This document shows positions 21,740-32,514 of a stretch of DNA of 64,000 bases, in pieces. Made by a program: the position numbers and the translations under genes. Source of the stretch: Nageia nagi (lineage: Eukaryota > Pinophyta); NCBI GenBank assembly GCA_050084985.1, contig JBITNC010000001.1:34348001-34412000 (forward strand), read 5' to 3'. The notes beneath the pieces were generated by a model that saw only the letters and a program-made list of their open reading frames with translations, was not told where the DNA came from and searched no databases. How positions within the stretch are numbered: the stretch's first letter is position 1; each line of letters starts with the position of its first letter.

Positions 21740-22970
21740 TGTGATGATCTAAAATCACCCTCAGCAAAAACAATTCAACCTAGGACATTCAAACCCTCAA
21801 CCAATGATGCAAACACACCCAGTTGGGCCCCTAGGGCACCCAAGCCCACTACAATGCAAGCATGAGCCTCCCAAGGCTTCCACGTGACCCCTACACCCTG
21901 ACATCAACCCTCTAGGGCACTATCCAACACTTGGCATCTCAACGAATGCCTCACAATTGAATATGCAATGCTTGAACACCCACGAATGCAACACAAATTA
22001 AACAACAAAAGAACGAAGCTTCCAACACCAGTATATAAGATACACAACACATACAATGGACAACACAATGATGAGAGACGCAATATGTAATTTATTATGG
22101 TATGGAGATGGAGTACAATGAGGATCTCAACAGATCAAATCTAGGGTTCCAAACCCTTACAAGCCGAACATACAAATGGGATTAGACTCACTCCCTCAGC
22201 TACCCAAATCCCCTCCTGCAAAGGAGTCTCCTCGAATACTAGCAACCACTGAAGGTAGAAGCTTGTCCTCGGAATTCTACCAGATGGGCTAGGTGACCCA
22301 CCTAAGTCGTAGAATGTCAGGCTCCCAACCCTGCCACTCCTCTAGACCCCGTCTAGGAATAATGCTTAGCGTCACCAAGACTTGAATGCCCAACTAGGTT
22401 CGGTATAGAAGTATAATCAATAGCTAACCTCATCATGGAGTTCCATCCTCAATATATAGCCTCTCGTGTCCATCTATCATGCCTCATTATCATCCCAAGC
22501 CAAGTCTAATCCAATGTTGGGGTCAACAGGTCAACCATGCCAACATGGGGGTCATATTGGCCCAGTATGCTAACGTGGGGGTCCCATGGGCCCAGTATGT
22601 CAACATGGGGGTCATAAAAGCCCTCAAGGCTGACATGGGGTCTAATGAGCCTCCTAAGCTGACGTGGGGGCCAAGTAGCCGCATAAGCCAATGTGGGGTA
22701 TGTGGGGCCCTCCCAACACTAGTATGCTCCTCTGTGCACTCTAGACTATATAAGACTCATGCCTATCTAGGGATTCCCACAATCTGGGATAACCCATTAC
22801 AATTAACACAACACTACTCAAGGAGAGACGTCCCATTACTGGGCTCACAGTGGGGTTTGCAAACCATAAGCTCCTGCTTGAGTTACATAAGTACAACATG
22901 ACCCTAAACAAACACTAGAATACAAAGTGACCATGATACATTTTATCATTCGTCAAAATGGGATGTCACA
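21740..22970. mobile_element. Solo LTR B (1,231 bp) with CATGG target duplication
   Basis: Starts TGTGATGATCT and ends GGGATGTCACA. The flanking pentamers at 21735-21739 and 22971-22975 are both CATGG, and removing the LTR plus one copy rejoins the copia RT coding sequence (LYLDDQIITSN ... LLHNFLGLEVW). It belongs to the same family as solo LTR A. Confidence 0.9.
22510..22710. repeat. Intra-LTR minisatellite in solo LTR B
   Basis: About six units of roughly 30-34 bp built on CCAACATGGGGGTCATATTG and GGCCCAGTATGCTAACGTGG variants. They are homologous in position to those in solo LTR A but differ in unit sequence. Confidence 0.7.
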
Positions 22971-23404
22971 CATGGTGCAACATATGAAGGATATTGAGTT
23001 GTTACATAACTTTTTGGGATTGGAGGTTTGGCAAGTTGCAGATAAAGTCTTCATTGGAAAAGGAAAGTATACTTTAGAGATTTGAAGCAATTTTAGACCC
23101 TAGATAGACAATAAGCCCATGTCTAGTCCTATGATTCCAAATCTAAAATTGACTTGTAATGAGTCAAATTTGGTTGGTTCCTACTCTTTATATATAGTTG
23201 ATTTTCAGACTTGATATGTGTTATGCGGTCAATACCTGGAGCCTCTTCATGGTTGGGACTAGACAGTATCATTGGAAGGTTGTCGAGCATGTGATTATAT
23301 AATTGAAGGGCATTATGCATTATGGCATGTACTACTTAGGAAATGGTGATGTTCTACTTCATGGATTTGTAGATGCAAATTAAGCAAGAAATGTGGGCAT
23401 ATAA
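22971..23404 (+). pseudogene. Ty1/copia RT end and RNase H start
   Basis: This continues the same copia pol: MKDIELLHNFLGLEVWQVAD, FIGKGKYTLEI, then PGASSWLG and, by RNase H homology, YLGNGDVLLHGFVDAN. There are several stops. The Asp-Ala pair (FVDAN, usually VDADWAG) is the first RNase H block. It is interrupted at 23405 by the gag-only element and resumes at 27945. Confidence 0.85.
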
Positions 23405-23895
23405 TGAAGTATTATAGACATAACTTAAACATGATCAATCTCATGGATTCTCATACATTCACAATGGAGCCAAATACATTCATCATAAACCAGCAACAAT
23501 ATTTAGTAATGGAGCCAAATCATAAACATGTTCACACATTCATAGATCTGCAACATCAACATAAAATGGATCTAAATAATAAGCTTTATTCATGTTCAAA
23601 TGGAGAGATACATTACAACATCTAGTTTGCAAAAGTCCTCATAATGCATCAAGTATGGATCTCATAGATTGACTACAAATCCTTCTCCATTCTACTTCAC
23701 ACTACATGCTAAACGCTAATTTAAACTTGCAAATGGAAACTTAAAGAACATTTCCAAATGTAAACTACTCAAACTATCCTTCAAATAATTTATGACATGT
23801 GGAATTTGTTCCCCTTACAAATATAAAATATATAAACCATTTTTGTCTTCTACATTTAACACCTAAATAATATCACTTTGATAATATTTCCAACA
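23405..23895 (-). repeat. 3' LTR of element D
   Basis: On the minus strand it starts TGTTGGAAATATT directly after the polypurine tract and ends ATACTTCA. It pairs with 27456-27944. Confidence 0.92.
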
Positions 23896-25600
23896 TTCTC
23901 CCCCTTGATGCTGGAAGAACTCAAGGAGGAGTTTTTGGAAGCATCAACAATAGAGTGAAAGAGATTTTTTGCACCTCTTCCAAATTTGTATCAAAATTGT
24001 AGAAGTTGAAAATATTGTTTGGATCATGGCACCCACAACACTTCCACTCTTCAAACTCTTCCATCATGCTTGATAAACCCTGCAAATAAAATCTCAAAAA
24101 ACAAGGTGCCTTTTGATGACAAACTCCCCCTTCATCAAAAAACTTCACTTTCACAACAATTCACATTCACATCAAAAATGCTCCATTAGCAATCAACATA
24201 AAACTCAGCCAAGAAAAAACTATTCACACCTTCAGATTTCACCGAACAAATATTTGCAACCTTTAAAAGTTCTTTGTAGAACAATTTTACCACTTGTTGC
24301 TCTTCAACACAACAAAAAGCACAATTGAAATTTTTTACAGAAGAAAACAAAATTGCAATTTTTGTCATTCTTACAAACTTGCTTGAATGCACCAACTTAG
24401 CATTTCTCTTCATCAACATATTGTCCTTCAACACAATATTACTTTCCAACAAAGTCTTGGCCTTCAACAACGAATACACAGCCATAAAATGACTGTCCTT
24501 CAACATAAAAATGTAGTTTTGCACATAGTGACCAGCCATAAAAAATGTCTTTTCACATAAAACTCAGCCATCTCCCACACAAAGAAAAATTCTTTCTCAA
24601 CAACATTTTCAATACCACAATACTGAAAATACTCAAAACTTGAAAACATCATTTTGCATTTTTGTTGAGCTTTCAAAAGCTCCATGAAGTTCTTGAACTC
24701 CACAATAAGAACACAAGGGGAAGCACTTCAAAATTTGCACAACATATTCTTGACACAACCGAAATCAGCAACCTTGTTTCTCAAATATGCACAAAACTTC
24801 TTGTAAAGCTCACAAATATCACAAGCACAAATTACACCTCTTACAAAGAGATGCCTCAACCAACAGAAGCTTTCAAAACAGTCCACAAAATTGTCCACAA
24901 TCTTTATTTGTGCTATAAAATTAACATTCTCCTTCACACAAACAAGAGCTCTACAAGATTCCTCTACACACAATGCTTCTTCATTCAATTTTGCCTCTTC
25001 AACAAGCAAAAAATCAAGAATAGTGCAAATCATTTTTACCTCTCTTTCTCATCAACCAAATCTGATCCAACACCCCATTTTGGACCACCATCAAAGATCT
25101 TCTCATCAAAAACACCATTATCAAAACAACCTTAAAAATCAGTAAATACACAACCAGTCTTTGTAAGACTGAAATCTTCAACACTTTTGGTCCCCCCCCC
25201 CCCCCCCCTCCCTCTTGGAGGAACTCCAACATCTTCATATTCCCCTCCTTCAGAGGAACTCCAATACAATGAAGATGTCCATCATGGGTTTGATCTCTTT
25301 GAAGGTATTCTTCACACCTTGCACTTACATCACAAACAAACATCTGATTTGCATTATCAACAACATGATATTCATAAACAACATGAGAATCATCATCTTT
25401 ATAAATCATTTCTTCTCCAAGAAGAAATCCATCAACATTACTCTCTTCCATGAGAGTTTCACAAGGCCCTACACGAAGGAATTCTCCATCTTCTTCCTCC
25501 TCAAGGAAGCATTCATCATGCATGCCTTCCTCATAAGACATGTCTTCAACAATCAAATCTGGAACAGTACCTGGAGATTGTTATATCCTCTTCATCAATG
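23896..25600 (-). pseudogene. Acidic, Cys-containing region downstream of gag in element D
   Basis: Minus-strand reading stays open in long pieces (25556-25014, 25033-24728, 24703-24500, 24539-24186, 24154-23921) but changes frame. The first piece is strongly acidic (ECFLEEEEDGEF, LLGEEMIYKDDDSHVVYEYH) and ends in a Gly run encoded by a 17-base G tract on this strand. Later pieces carry many Cys, Glu and Lys (LVEEAKLNEEALCVEESC). It occupies the place where pol would be, yet shows no pol motif. Function is unknown. Confidence 0.5.
25192..25208. repeat. Run of 17 cytosines
   Basis: A homopolymer of 17 C on the plus strand, read as Gly codons in the acidic minus-strand frame. It is a likely hotspot for slippage and for sequencing length error. 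Confidence 0.85.
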
Positions 25601-25643
25601 CACTCTTCAAGTGCTTCACCAACAAAACATCATAAGTCTCTTC

Positions 25644-26108
25644 CTACATATAAACATCTTCACAGGGTTGCACACAAAAGTCTTCACAAAACAAGGGTTG
25701 ATCTTCCTTGCTTTCACAAAACTTACAATCTTCTAGATTGTCATGAGCATGCTCACAAGCATTCTTATTTCCAAACAAATTCTCACGAGTGATTTTCTCA
25801 CTCCGAAAACAATCATTCAATATTCTCCAAATATCAAAAGTTGATCTACAACTTTCAATCAAAGGAAAGATATTAGATTTAATACCTTTCCTCAACTCCA
25901 AGAGTGCCAAACAGTTTTTGTGTTGTTCCTCTTTTCTGATTCTTCTTTCTTCACCTTCTGGACTTTTCCAATCCTGAGGTTCTTCATAACCTGTAACTAC
26001 AATATCCCATAAATCATTATCTATCAAGTAAGTCTCCAGTTTATTCTTCCATTACCAAAAAATTTCAACACCAAAAACTGGAACTGGTAGGTTAGTGTTG
26101 GTAGCCAT
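25644..26108 (-). pseudogene. Ty1/copia gag of element D, one stop
   Basis: It begins MATNTNLPVPVFGVEIFW at 26108, then an in-frame stop, then WKNKLETYLIDNDLWDIVV and GYEEPQDW. Then come LALLELRKGIKSNIFPLIES and FDIWRILNDCFRSEKIT. This is the N-terminal gag polypeptide domain of plant copia elements (DUF4219/UBN2 type). After about residue 125 it changes to a Cys/Glu-rich tail (CKFCESKEDQPLFCEDFCVQ) instead of a normal CCHC knuckle. The product would be the capsid precursor. Confidence 0.8.
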
Positions 26109-27455
26109 GACAACTAAAGCAACAAAATACCAAATCAGAAATCTACCAAGAAATGAGTTTAATAAACCATCTCCATGATTCCCGACAGGTTTATTCTAAC
26201 CACTCAAGTTTCCAGTAAGCAATCTTTGAAATAATTCCAAAACTCTTCAACAAATCAACTCAAATCAAAAAACTCTTCACAACAAGAACAACATACTCTA
26301 AAAAAAATTTACCCAACAAGCAACAACAAACTTCACAAGACTCTGATAAATCCTCTACTACAGTTTTTGATCTCAAGACTCTTCATAAACTCAAGAATAA
26401 AATGTTGCACTCTCCTTTGCTTCTGAAACTAATATCACTCTCACACGATTCTGTTGAGGCTGCCAATAAAAATACACATCACTCTATGCATTTTCTGAAA
26501 CTGCAGATCAATATGGCATTTTGTCAAACAAGTCATGCGCTGCTGCTGCATAGCCAAGAAGATCAACAATGCATAACTAGTGATTCATTCCGGGAAATAA
26601 TGCAATAAAAGTCACTCATGCTATTAAAGTATTTACAGCTCTGCTCCTTTGTATGTGTGCATCAACAACAAGAACATCCTCCACGTTTGACATGATGGAA
26701 TCGGTTCACATTCCTCAACAATGTCCCTTGCCGCTATTTGTCAGCCTCCACATCGTATAACACAGACATTACATTTGTAATATACCTGCTGCAATCACAA
26801 CACGCTAACACAACAGCATCCACGCCAGCACGCAAGTTCATGTCAGGGCTCCACCTCTATCAAAAAAATCATGTGCTTCTATACGCTTTCAATTTGTCTA
26901 ACAATTCACGAACCCATCAACAGATCACATCTATCTAAAATTTGGCCCATCCATGCACAAGTGCCTGTGCCTTTTGTCAAACAATACATGCGCCCACTAT
27001 TGCATACATACATTCGATGAGAAGCCATTTACGCCTCCTCTTTGGCGACTGGTCCTCCAGCAAACGCTTCAACACCACTCCACTAACTGGGTACCGTGGC
27101 ACTTCTCCCAACTCTTGAAGCCTACACCCAATATAACTACAGGATCATCGTAGTCAAAAGACTTTGCTAAAATAATTCATTTACTAGAAAAAGCTCCGTT
27201 CCATTTCGTCAACAAACATTCTTTAGTCAATCACAAGTAATCACCACATGAACAGTGTCCATCCTAGAAGTAATAAAACAATTGGCATCCGTTACAACAA
27301 TTTCTCCTGCAACAATTTCAGAGAGAAACTTGTTACAGAGTGGCAGTTACCAAATACTCGAAGGTTCTTCACAACTCGAATGGTTGTGCCTAAGGATGTG
27401 TTTAACAGTCCAAAAATAATTGCTCTAAACTTTTATCTCCTGCTCTGATACCAAA
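26109..27455 (-). other. Untranslated leader of element D
   Basis: About 1.3 kb between the 5' LTR and the gag start on the minus strand. Only short open stretches without homology. The primer binding site occupies its first bases (27455-27439). Confidence 0.6.
27439..27455 (-). other. Primer binding site of element D (tRNA-iMet)
   Basis: The minus strand reads TTTGGTATCAGAGCAGG immediately inside the 5' LTR, matching the initiator Met tRNA 3' end as used by most plant copia elements. Confidence 0.85.
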
Positions 27456-27944
27456 TGAAGTATTATAGCCAAAACTTAACATGATCAATCTCATAGATTC
27501 TCATATATTCACAATGGAGCCAAATACATTCATCATAAACCATCAACAATATTCAGTAATGGAGCCAAATCATAAAAATGTTCAGACATTCATAGATCTG
27601 CAACATCAACATAAAATGGATCTAAATAAGAAGCTTTATTCATGTTCAAATGGAGAGGTACATTACAACAGCCAGTTTGCAAAAATCCTCATAATGCATC
27701 AAGTATGGATCTCACAGATCCACTACAAATCCTTCTCCATTCTACTTCACACTACATTTTAAACACTAATTTAAACTTGCAAATGGAAACTTAAAGAAAA
27801 TTCCCAAATGTAAACTACTCAAACTACCCTTCAACTAATTTATGACATGCGTAATTTCTTCCACTTACAAATATAAAATATATAAACTAGTTTGTCTCCT
27901 ACATTTAACACTTAAATAAAATCACTTTAATAATATTTCCAACA
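27456..27944 (-). repeat. 5' LTR of element D
   Basis: 489 bp, partner of 23405-23895, with the same TG...CA ends on the minus strand. Differences are scattered single substitutions and small indels. Confidence 0.92.
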
Positions 27945-28412
27945 AACAAAAGAACACTTTCGGCTATTGTTTCAACTTAGTATTAGGTATGAATTCTTGG
28001 TTCAATTAGAAGCAAAAAACAATTGCCCTTATTTCAGCGGAAGTTGAATACATTGCAACATCTTCAGCTAGTTGTGAAGTCATTTGGCCTCATAAGTTGA
28101 TTGCAAAGTTGACTGATGAGATCTTGGAGCCCACGGTTATTCACTGTGATAATCAAAGTTACATCAAACTCTTTGACAATCTAGTTTTCCATGATCAATC
28201 TAAACACATTGAAATCAAATTTCAATTTCACTTTCTAGGAGATAAAATGCGATGAAAAGCAATGATCCTAAGATATCTTCCTACAAACTTGCTAGTGGTC
28301 AATATTTTAACCAATCCTCTTCCGAAAGGAAAATTTGATTTGTCAAGATCTGAGCTTGAAAGACATTCCTCACAAAGCAAGCTTGGAGAACACATTCCTT
28401 GCAAAGAGGGAG
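27945..28412 (+). pseudogene. Ty1/copia RNase H, 3' part, and polypurine tract
   Basis: Resumes the host copia after element D: NTFGYCFNLVLGMNSWFN, stop, KQKTIALISAEVEYIATSSA, IHCDNQSYIKLFDNLVFHDQ, SKHIEIKFQFHFLGDKM, then NILTNPLPKGKFD. These are the copia RNase H blocks: E in SAEVEYIA and D in HCDNQS. At least two stops. It ends with a purine run (GCAAAGAGGGAG) and the LTR start TGTTAATTTTTG at 28413. Confidence 0.88.
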
Positions 28413-28551
28413 TGTTAATTTTTGTTGCTAAGCATTTGTTGTAAAAAAATAGAAATTTTCTATTTGTTAGAAATTTTCCTAAAAATAGAAATTTGTTATT
28501 TTTGGAGTTAGCTACTTTAGCATTTTCTATTCTTAAGATTTCTATTTTAGC
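28413..28551 (+). mobile_element. Host copia 3' LTR, first part (split by element E)
   Basis: Begins TGTTAATTTTTGTTGC right after the polypurine tract and is interrupted at 28552. It continues at about 31434-31768 (TTAGCACTATTAAAAATAG...). A diverged second copy lies at about 31769-32213. Confidence 0.75.
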
Positions 28552-28792
28552 TGTTAGAGTATATTATACTTAAGTATAATATTTGCTTAAGTTCTCTAGG
28601 AGTATTTTATTATTTATTCCTAGGTTTAATTATTTGTTAGTTTGTTATGATTAGACCATAACAAATATTTGTCATCTTGTGAACTTTATCCTCACGCATC
28701 ATTATCATGCATTTGTCCACTAGCTTGTACTTTGCCCTATTTATTTGGGCTCTCCTTCATTGTATAATATCAATTCATTATATTTCCTTACA
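28552..28792 (+). repeat. 5' LTR of element E
   Basis: 241 bp, TG...CA. The last base is directly followed by TGGTATCAAAG. Confidence 0.92.
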
Positions 28793-31192
28793 TGGTATCA
28801 AAGAAGTTCCATCTCTAAACCTACCCTCCCGATTAGCAAATCTGTGAGGGGGATTGGCCTTAAGCCAACCCTCCTCACCTTGATTTTTTGCTGCATTTCA
28901 TTTTGTGGTAGGTTTGTGACCTGTGCGAGCTTGCTTGTTTTATGTTTCCTGTGAGATCTTTTTTGAGGAGATTTTTGCATTGAGGGCTATCTCCTTGCAT
29001 AAGATCTGGTGGATGTGTAGGGATTCATTGGTGGAGAGACATTCTATCAACGCTTCGCCATCTACCTCTGTCTTCTTGCATAGTCTCACCTTTTGTGTCC
29101 CCTACATGCGTTTATTATGGTTCATATCAAATTTGGTGTGTTGCATCTTCCTCTCATGGTGCAGAAAGAGTTTGATGGGCGATCTAACATGTTCTTAATA
29201 TGTGGATCCTATGGACGTCATGTACCTCCTGACTTCTATTGGCCAGATCTTTGATCTCTAGCCTCCTGCTGGCACCACACCCCCTGGACGTCTCTTTGGG
29301 GTGTCTCTCTTGTCCATGTTTCCTGCGGGCTTCCTTCCTTGTTTGGTATTTTCGAATATTTTTTTTGGGCATTTTATGGTGGAGATATCTTGCGAAATCT
29401 TCTACATGGACTTGTTTATTGTGCTTGAATCTAATTCACATTTGATCTCTTGTGGCGTGGACTCTTGAACGCACTCTCCATTCTCGTGGATCTACAATTT
29501 TTTTTAGTTGCATAAAAATGGAAAATGCATGGCTGCAAATGAGCCATCAAGGAGTACGCACATTGCTGTTAGGAGGGCCTCTATGTCGCTTCCAAGATAT
29601 CGTGTGATTCTTTGGTGCCCTTCACTTTCCACATACAAACCTATGCCCAACTCCTCATGCTATTTTTGTGGACCTGCACTCAGCATTTCCTTCTGCAAGT
29701 TCATTGCGTTATGGACCATGCGAGCTTTGCAGACTATGCGCATAATTGGTATTGAATTGTGTGGCCCCTTCTCTAGCCTGCATGGCGTTGATATCCTTTG
29801 CACTTCATGGTTCCTCGTGTTGCCCTTTAATTGTGTGGAACGGTGCCCCCTAGATATTGTTAGCTCAGATCTGTTGGATACTTACTTTGCGGACGTTGGG
29901 AAAACTGGCTTGATCTAGTTGTTATTTTGGCCTGTGGATTTGATCATTTTTTTGTAGTTGGTGGTCTGTATCTTTCAAAGTGTGGCCTTTATTTTGCAAA
30001 TCTTAGCACATCATGTTTTGGGCATTGTTTTCAGCTGCCATGGCCCTTCTGTTGATTTGCATAGACAATCTGCAACCAAAAATGGCTCCTTTGAAGCCAA
30101 TCACTATCTCCTTGCAAATTTGTAGCCACTTTGCTAATATTTGTTGTAGCTCATGTGCAGTTGCCTCTTTCATGGATTACTTGGTGTCCCATTTTGAAGC
30201 CTATCGTCTTATACTTGGTGGCTTTCTACTCATGACATTTGCATTTTTACGCTATGGCCCTTATGTTCGTGTATGCAGCAGTTTTTGGGCTTAGTGTTGC
30301 TCATTATGAAGGCCTTGACTTTCATGATGGTGCATGAGATTCTCGTGGTGGCGTTGGTGCTTGCCCTGTTACTCTCTAACAAATCATGTCCACATGGTTG
30401 CGTTCTCTCTTTTGCATGGACGTGTTCTCTTGTTTGCACGCAACATATATTGTGAATTGCCATTTCTCTTCGTCAGCATTAAGGGAGAATTGTCAACTGC
30501 TAATGCTTCCTTTGATCTTGTTACACTCACAACTCTCGGTGAAATTGGGTTTCCGTCTCCTGTAGGTTTTACTGCAACTCCTTAAGAACCCTCATCGAGT
30601 TGTGTGAAAGCATGTTTGGAAGCAACCTCTTTTTTATGGATCTTAGCATACGAGCTCCAAACTTGGCTCTCTAATGACATGTGTTTCTTCTTTGCATACG
30701 GACTCCTGGCTTGGCTCTCTAATAACGTGTACACGAGAAATCTGCTGCTTTTTTTTTTTCTTGTGGTCTACCAACTGCATTGCCAATATACTTTTCATAG
30801 TGGAATTCATGCCCTGTTTTCAAGTTGAGGGACTCTCTTTGTTGGTGTTGATTGAGTAGTGTTGTTTGGCTCACTCCTGCATATTGGTAGCTCTTTGATC
30901 CTGATTTCTTTGGAGGTTCTTCAGCTTCTAGCTTGCAATTGTTCCTTGGCATCAGTTTCTTCACATCATTGTATCGGATTCAGTAAGCATGATTTCTTGA
31001 GTTGTGATGGAAGTTATCCACCTTCTTGCTTTTCTTTCTCTCTTTTAGTGGGGAGCTTTTTCCTACGGATTTTCTCCTTTTCTCTGCTTGTGAGAGATTT
31101 TCTGTACATGAGTACCTAATCAGGCCTTGTTGTCGAGACTCATATTTATAGGTGTGCCATTTATTTCACCTCCTAATATCACTTAAGGGGGG

Positions 31193-31433
31193 TGTTAGAG
31201 TATATTATACTTGGGTATAATATTTGCTTAAGTTCTCTAGGAGTATTTTATTCTTTATTCCTAGGCTTAATTATTTGTTAGTTTATTATGATTAGATCAT
31301 AACAAATATTTGTTATCTTGTGGACTTTATCCTCACACATGGTTATCATGCATTTGTTCACTAGCTTGTACTTTGCCCTATTTATTTGGGCTCTCCTTCA
31401 TAGTACAATATCAATTCATTATATTTCCTTACA
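31193..31433 (+). repeat. 3' LTR of element E
   Basis: 241 bp, partner of 28552-28792, directly preceded by a polypurine tract and followed by the target duplication TTAGC. Confidence 0.92.
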
Positions 31434-31768
31434 TTAGCACTATTAAAAATAGAGTTATCTAAAGATACAATCTTCTAATTGCATGAGTGTCCCTTATCCA
31501 TCCACGAATTTCTTTTTAATCAATGTGCATGTAAAGGCATATTTTGGAAAACTTGTCCACATACATTTCGCCTTTGGGAATTGCATCATAATTAGGGTTA
31601 GAAAGTTGGATTTATCTTTTCTCTATATAAGAGCACATTTGCTCTATTGTAATCTGAGTTTTAGAAGGGAGATTTTTTTCTTTCAAGAATTCAACCAAGA
31701 AACTCTCAAGCATAGCAATTTTTCGGTTTATGATTTTAAAGATTTGTCTCCATAGAAATCTACCATTA
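31434..31768 (+). mobile_element. Host copia 3' LTR, second part
   Basis: Continuation of the LTR begun at 28413. Contains CTATATAAGAGCACATTTGC (TATA-like) near 31622 and a region homologous to the next copy (GGGTTAGAAAG, TTTTCTCTATATAA, TTTTAGAAG). The end is approximate. Confidence 0.65.
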
Positions 31769-32213
31769 ATATTTGTTCTACAAAATTAGGAATTTTCTAT
31801 TTATTAGAACTTCTCCTAATAATAGACATTTGCTATTTTTGGAGTTAGCTATATTCATCATTTTCTATTTTTAACATTTCTATTTTTAGCATTGCTAAAG
31901 ACAGAGTTGTTTAAAGATACAATCTTCTAATTGCATGAGTGCACCTTATCCATGCATGAATTTCTTCTTAATCAATGTGCATGTAAGGGCATATTTTTGG
32001 AAACTTGTGTGCATGCATTTAGTCTTTGGAAAATGCATCCTAATTAGGGTTAGAAAGCTGAGTTTATCTTTTCTCTATATAAAAGTATGTTTGCTCTATT
32101 ATAATCTAAGTTTTAGAAGAGATTTTCTTTGCTCAAGAATTCAGCCAAGAAACTCTCATGCATAGAAATAGTTGGGTATATTTTGAAAATATGTATCCAT
32201 AGAAATATGTCAT
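31769..32213 (+). mobile_element. Second, tandem LTR copy of the host copia
   Basis: About 445 bp, strongly similar to 28413-28551 plus 31434-31768 (shared TTTTTGGAGTTAGCTA, GATACAATCTTCTAATTGCA, TTAATCAATGTGCATGTAA, AATTAGGGTTAGAAAG). Two LTRs back to back with no interior between them may reflect recombination between elements. End points are approximate. Confidence 0.65.
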
Positions 32214-32514
32214 TAATACACAGTATTTCCTGCTATTGATGCTTGCTGGTTTTTATACTTTTTGTGGAATTTTTCTCATCTACAAGTTGCTAATTTCTAC
32301 TGCAAAAGTGTTATTGTTTACAGCAGTTACTTAGCATGTTTTTGAATGCCTAAATGCAAGTTTTAAGCTATGCATGATTCAAATTTAATGATTTTATATT
32401 TCTAAAATTATTTTCTGAAATTTCAATATATAGTTGATCTTATATAGGCTGCAAGTTTGATGTTTCTCATTGCCAGCAGACCAGACACAAGCTATGTTGT
32501 TTCATTTGTTTAAG

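Larger units (their letters stand above)
23405..27944 (-). mobile_element. Non-autonomous copia-like element D, gag only (4,540 bp)
   Basis: Two direct repeats, 23405-23895 and 27456-27944 (491 and 489 bp, roughly 93% identical by eye), are its LTRs. On the minus strand they begin TGTTGGAAATATT and end CTATAATACTTCA. Next to the 5' LTR is a primer binding site (TTTGGTATCAGAGCAGG, 27455-27439), and next to the 3' LTR is a polypurine tract (CATCAAGGGGGAGAA, just above 23895). The interior of 3.56 kb encodes a copia gag and an acidic region but no protease, integrase or RT. Flanking pentamers are TATAA and AACAA, so no intact target duplication remains. It splits copia RNase H coding sequence. 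Confidence 0.9.
28552..31433 (+). mobile_element. Non-autonomous LTR element E (2,882 bp) with TTAGC duplication
   Basis: The LTRs at 28552-28792 and 31193-31433 are both 241 bp and differ at about 14 positions (about 94% identity, counted by eye). Each starts TGTTAGAGTATATTATAC and ends TTTCCTTACA. A primer-binding-like TGGTATCAAAG follows the 5' LTR, and a polypurine tract (ACTTAAGGGGGG) precedes the 3' LTR. TTAGC flanks both ends (28547-28551, 31434-31438). The 2.4-kb interior has many short open stretches but no retroelement domain, so it must move, if at all, using enzymes from another element. Confidence 0.93.

Noticed and set aside
22506-22691. Repetitive open frame (DPHVSILGQYDPHVG) as a repeat protein
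   Set aside because: It is a translation of the minisatellite inside solo LTR B.
23404-23625. Plus-strand open frames with TFTMEPNTFIINQQQ at 23404 and 27481 as a duplicated gene
   Set aside because: Both lie inside the two LTRs of element D, so the duplication is explained by the LTRs.
23400-27949. Target site duplication for element D
   Set aside because: The flanking pentamers are TATAA and AACAA, matching at only three positions; I cannot claim a duplication.
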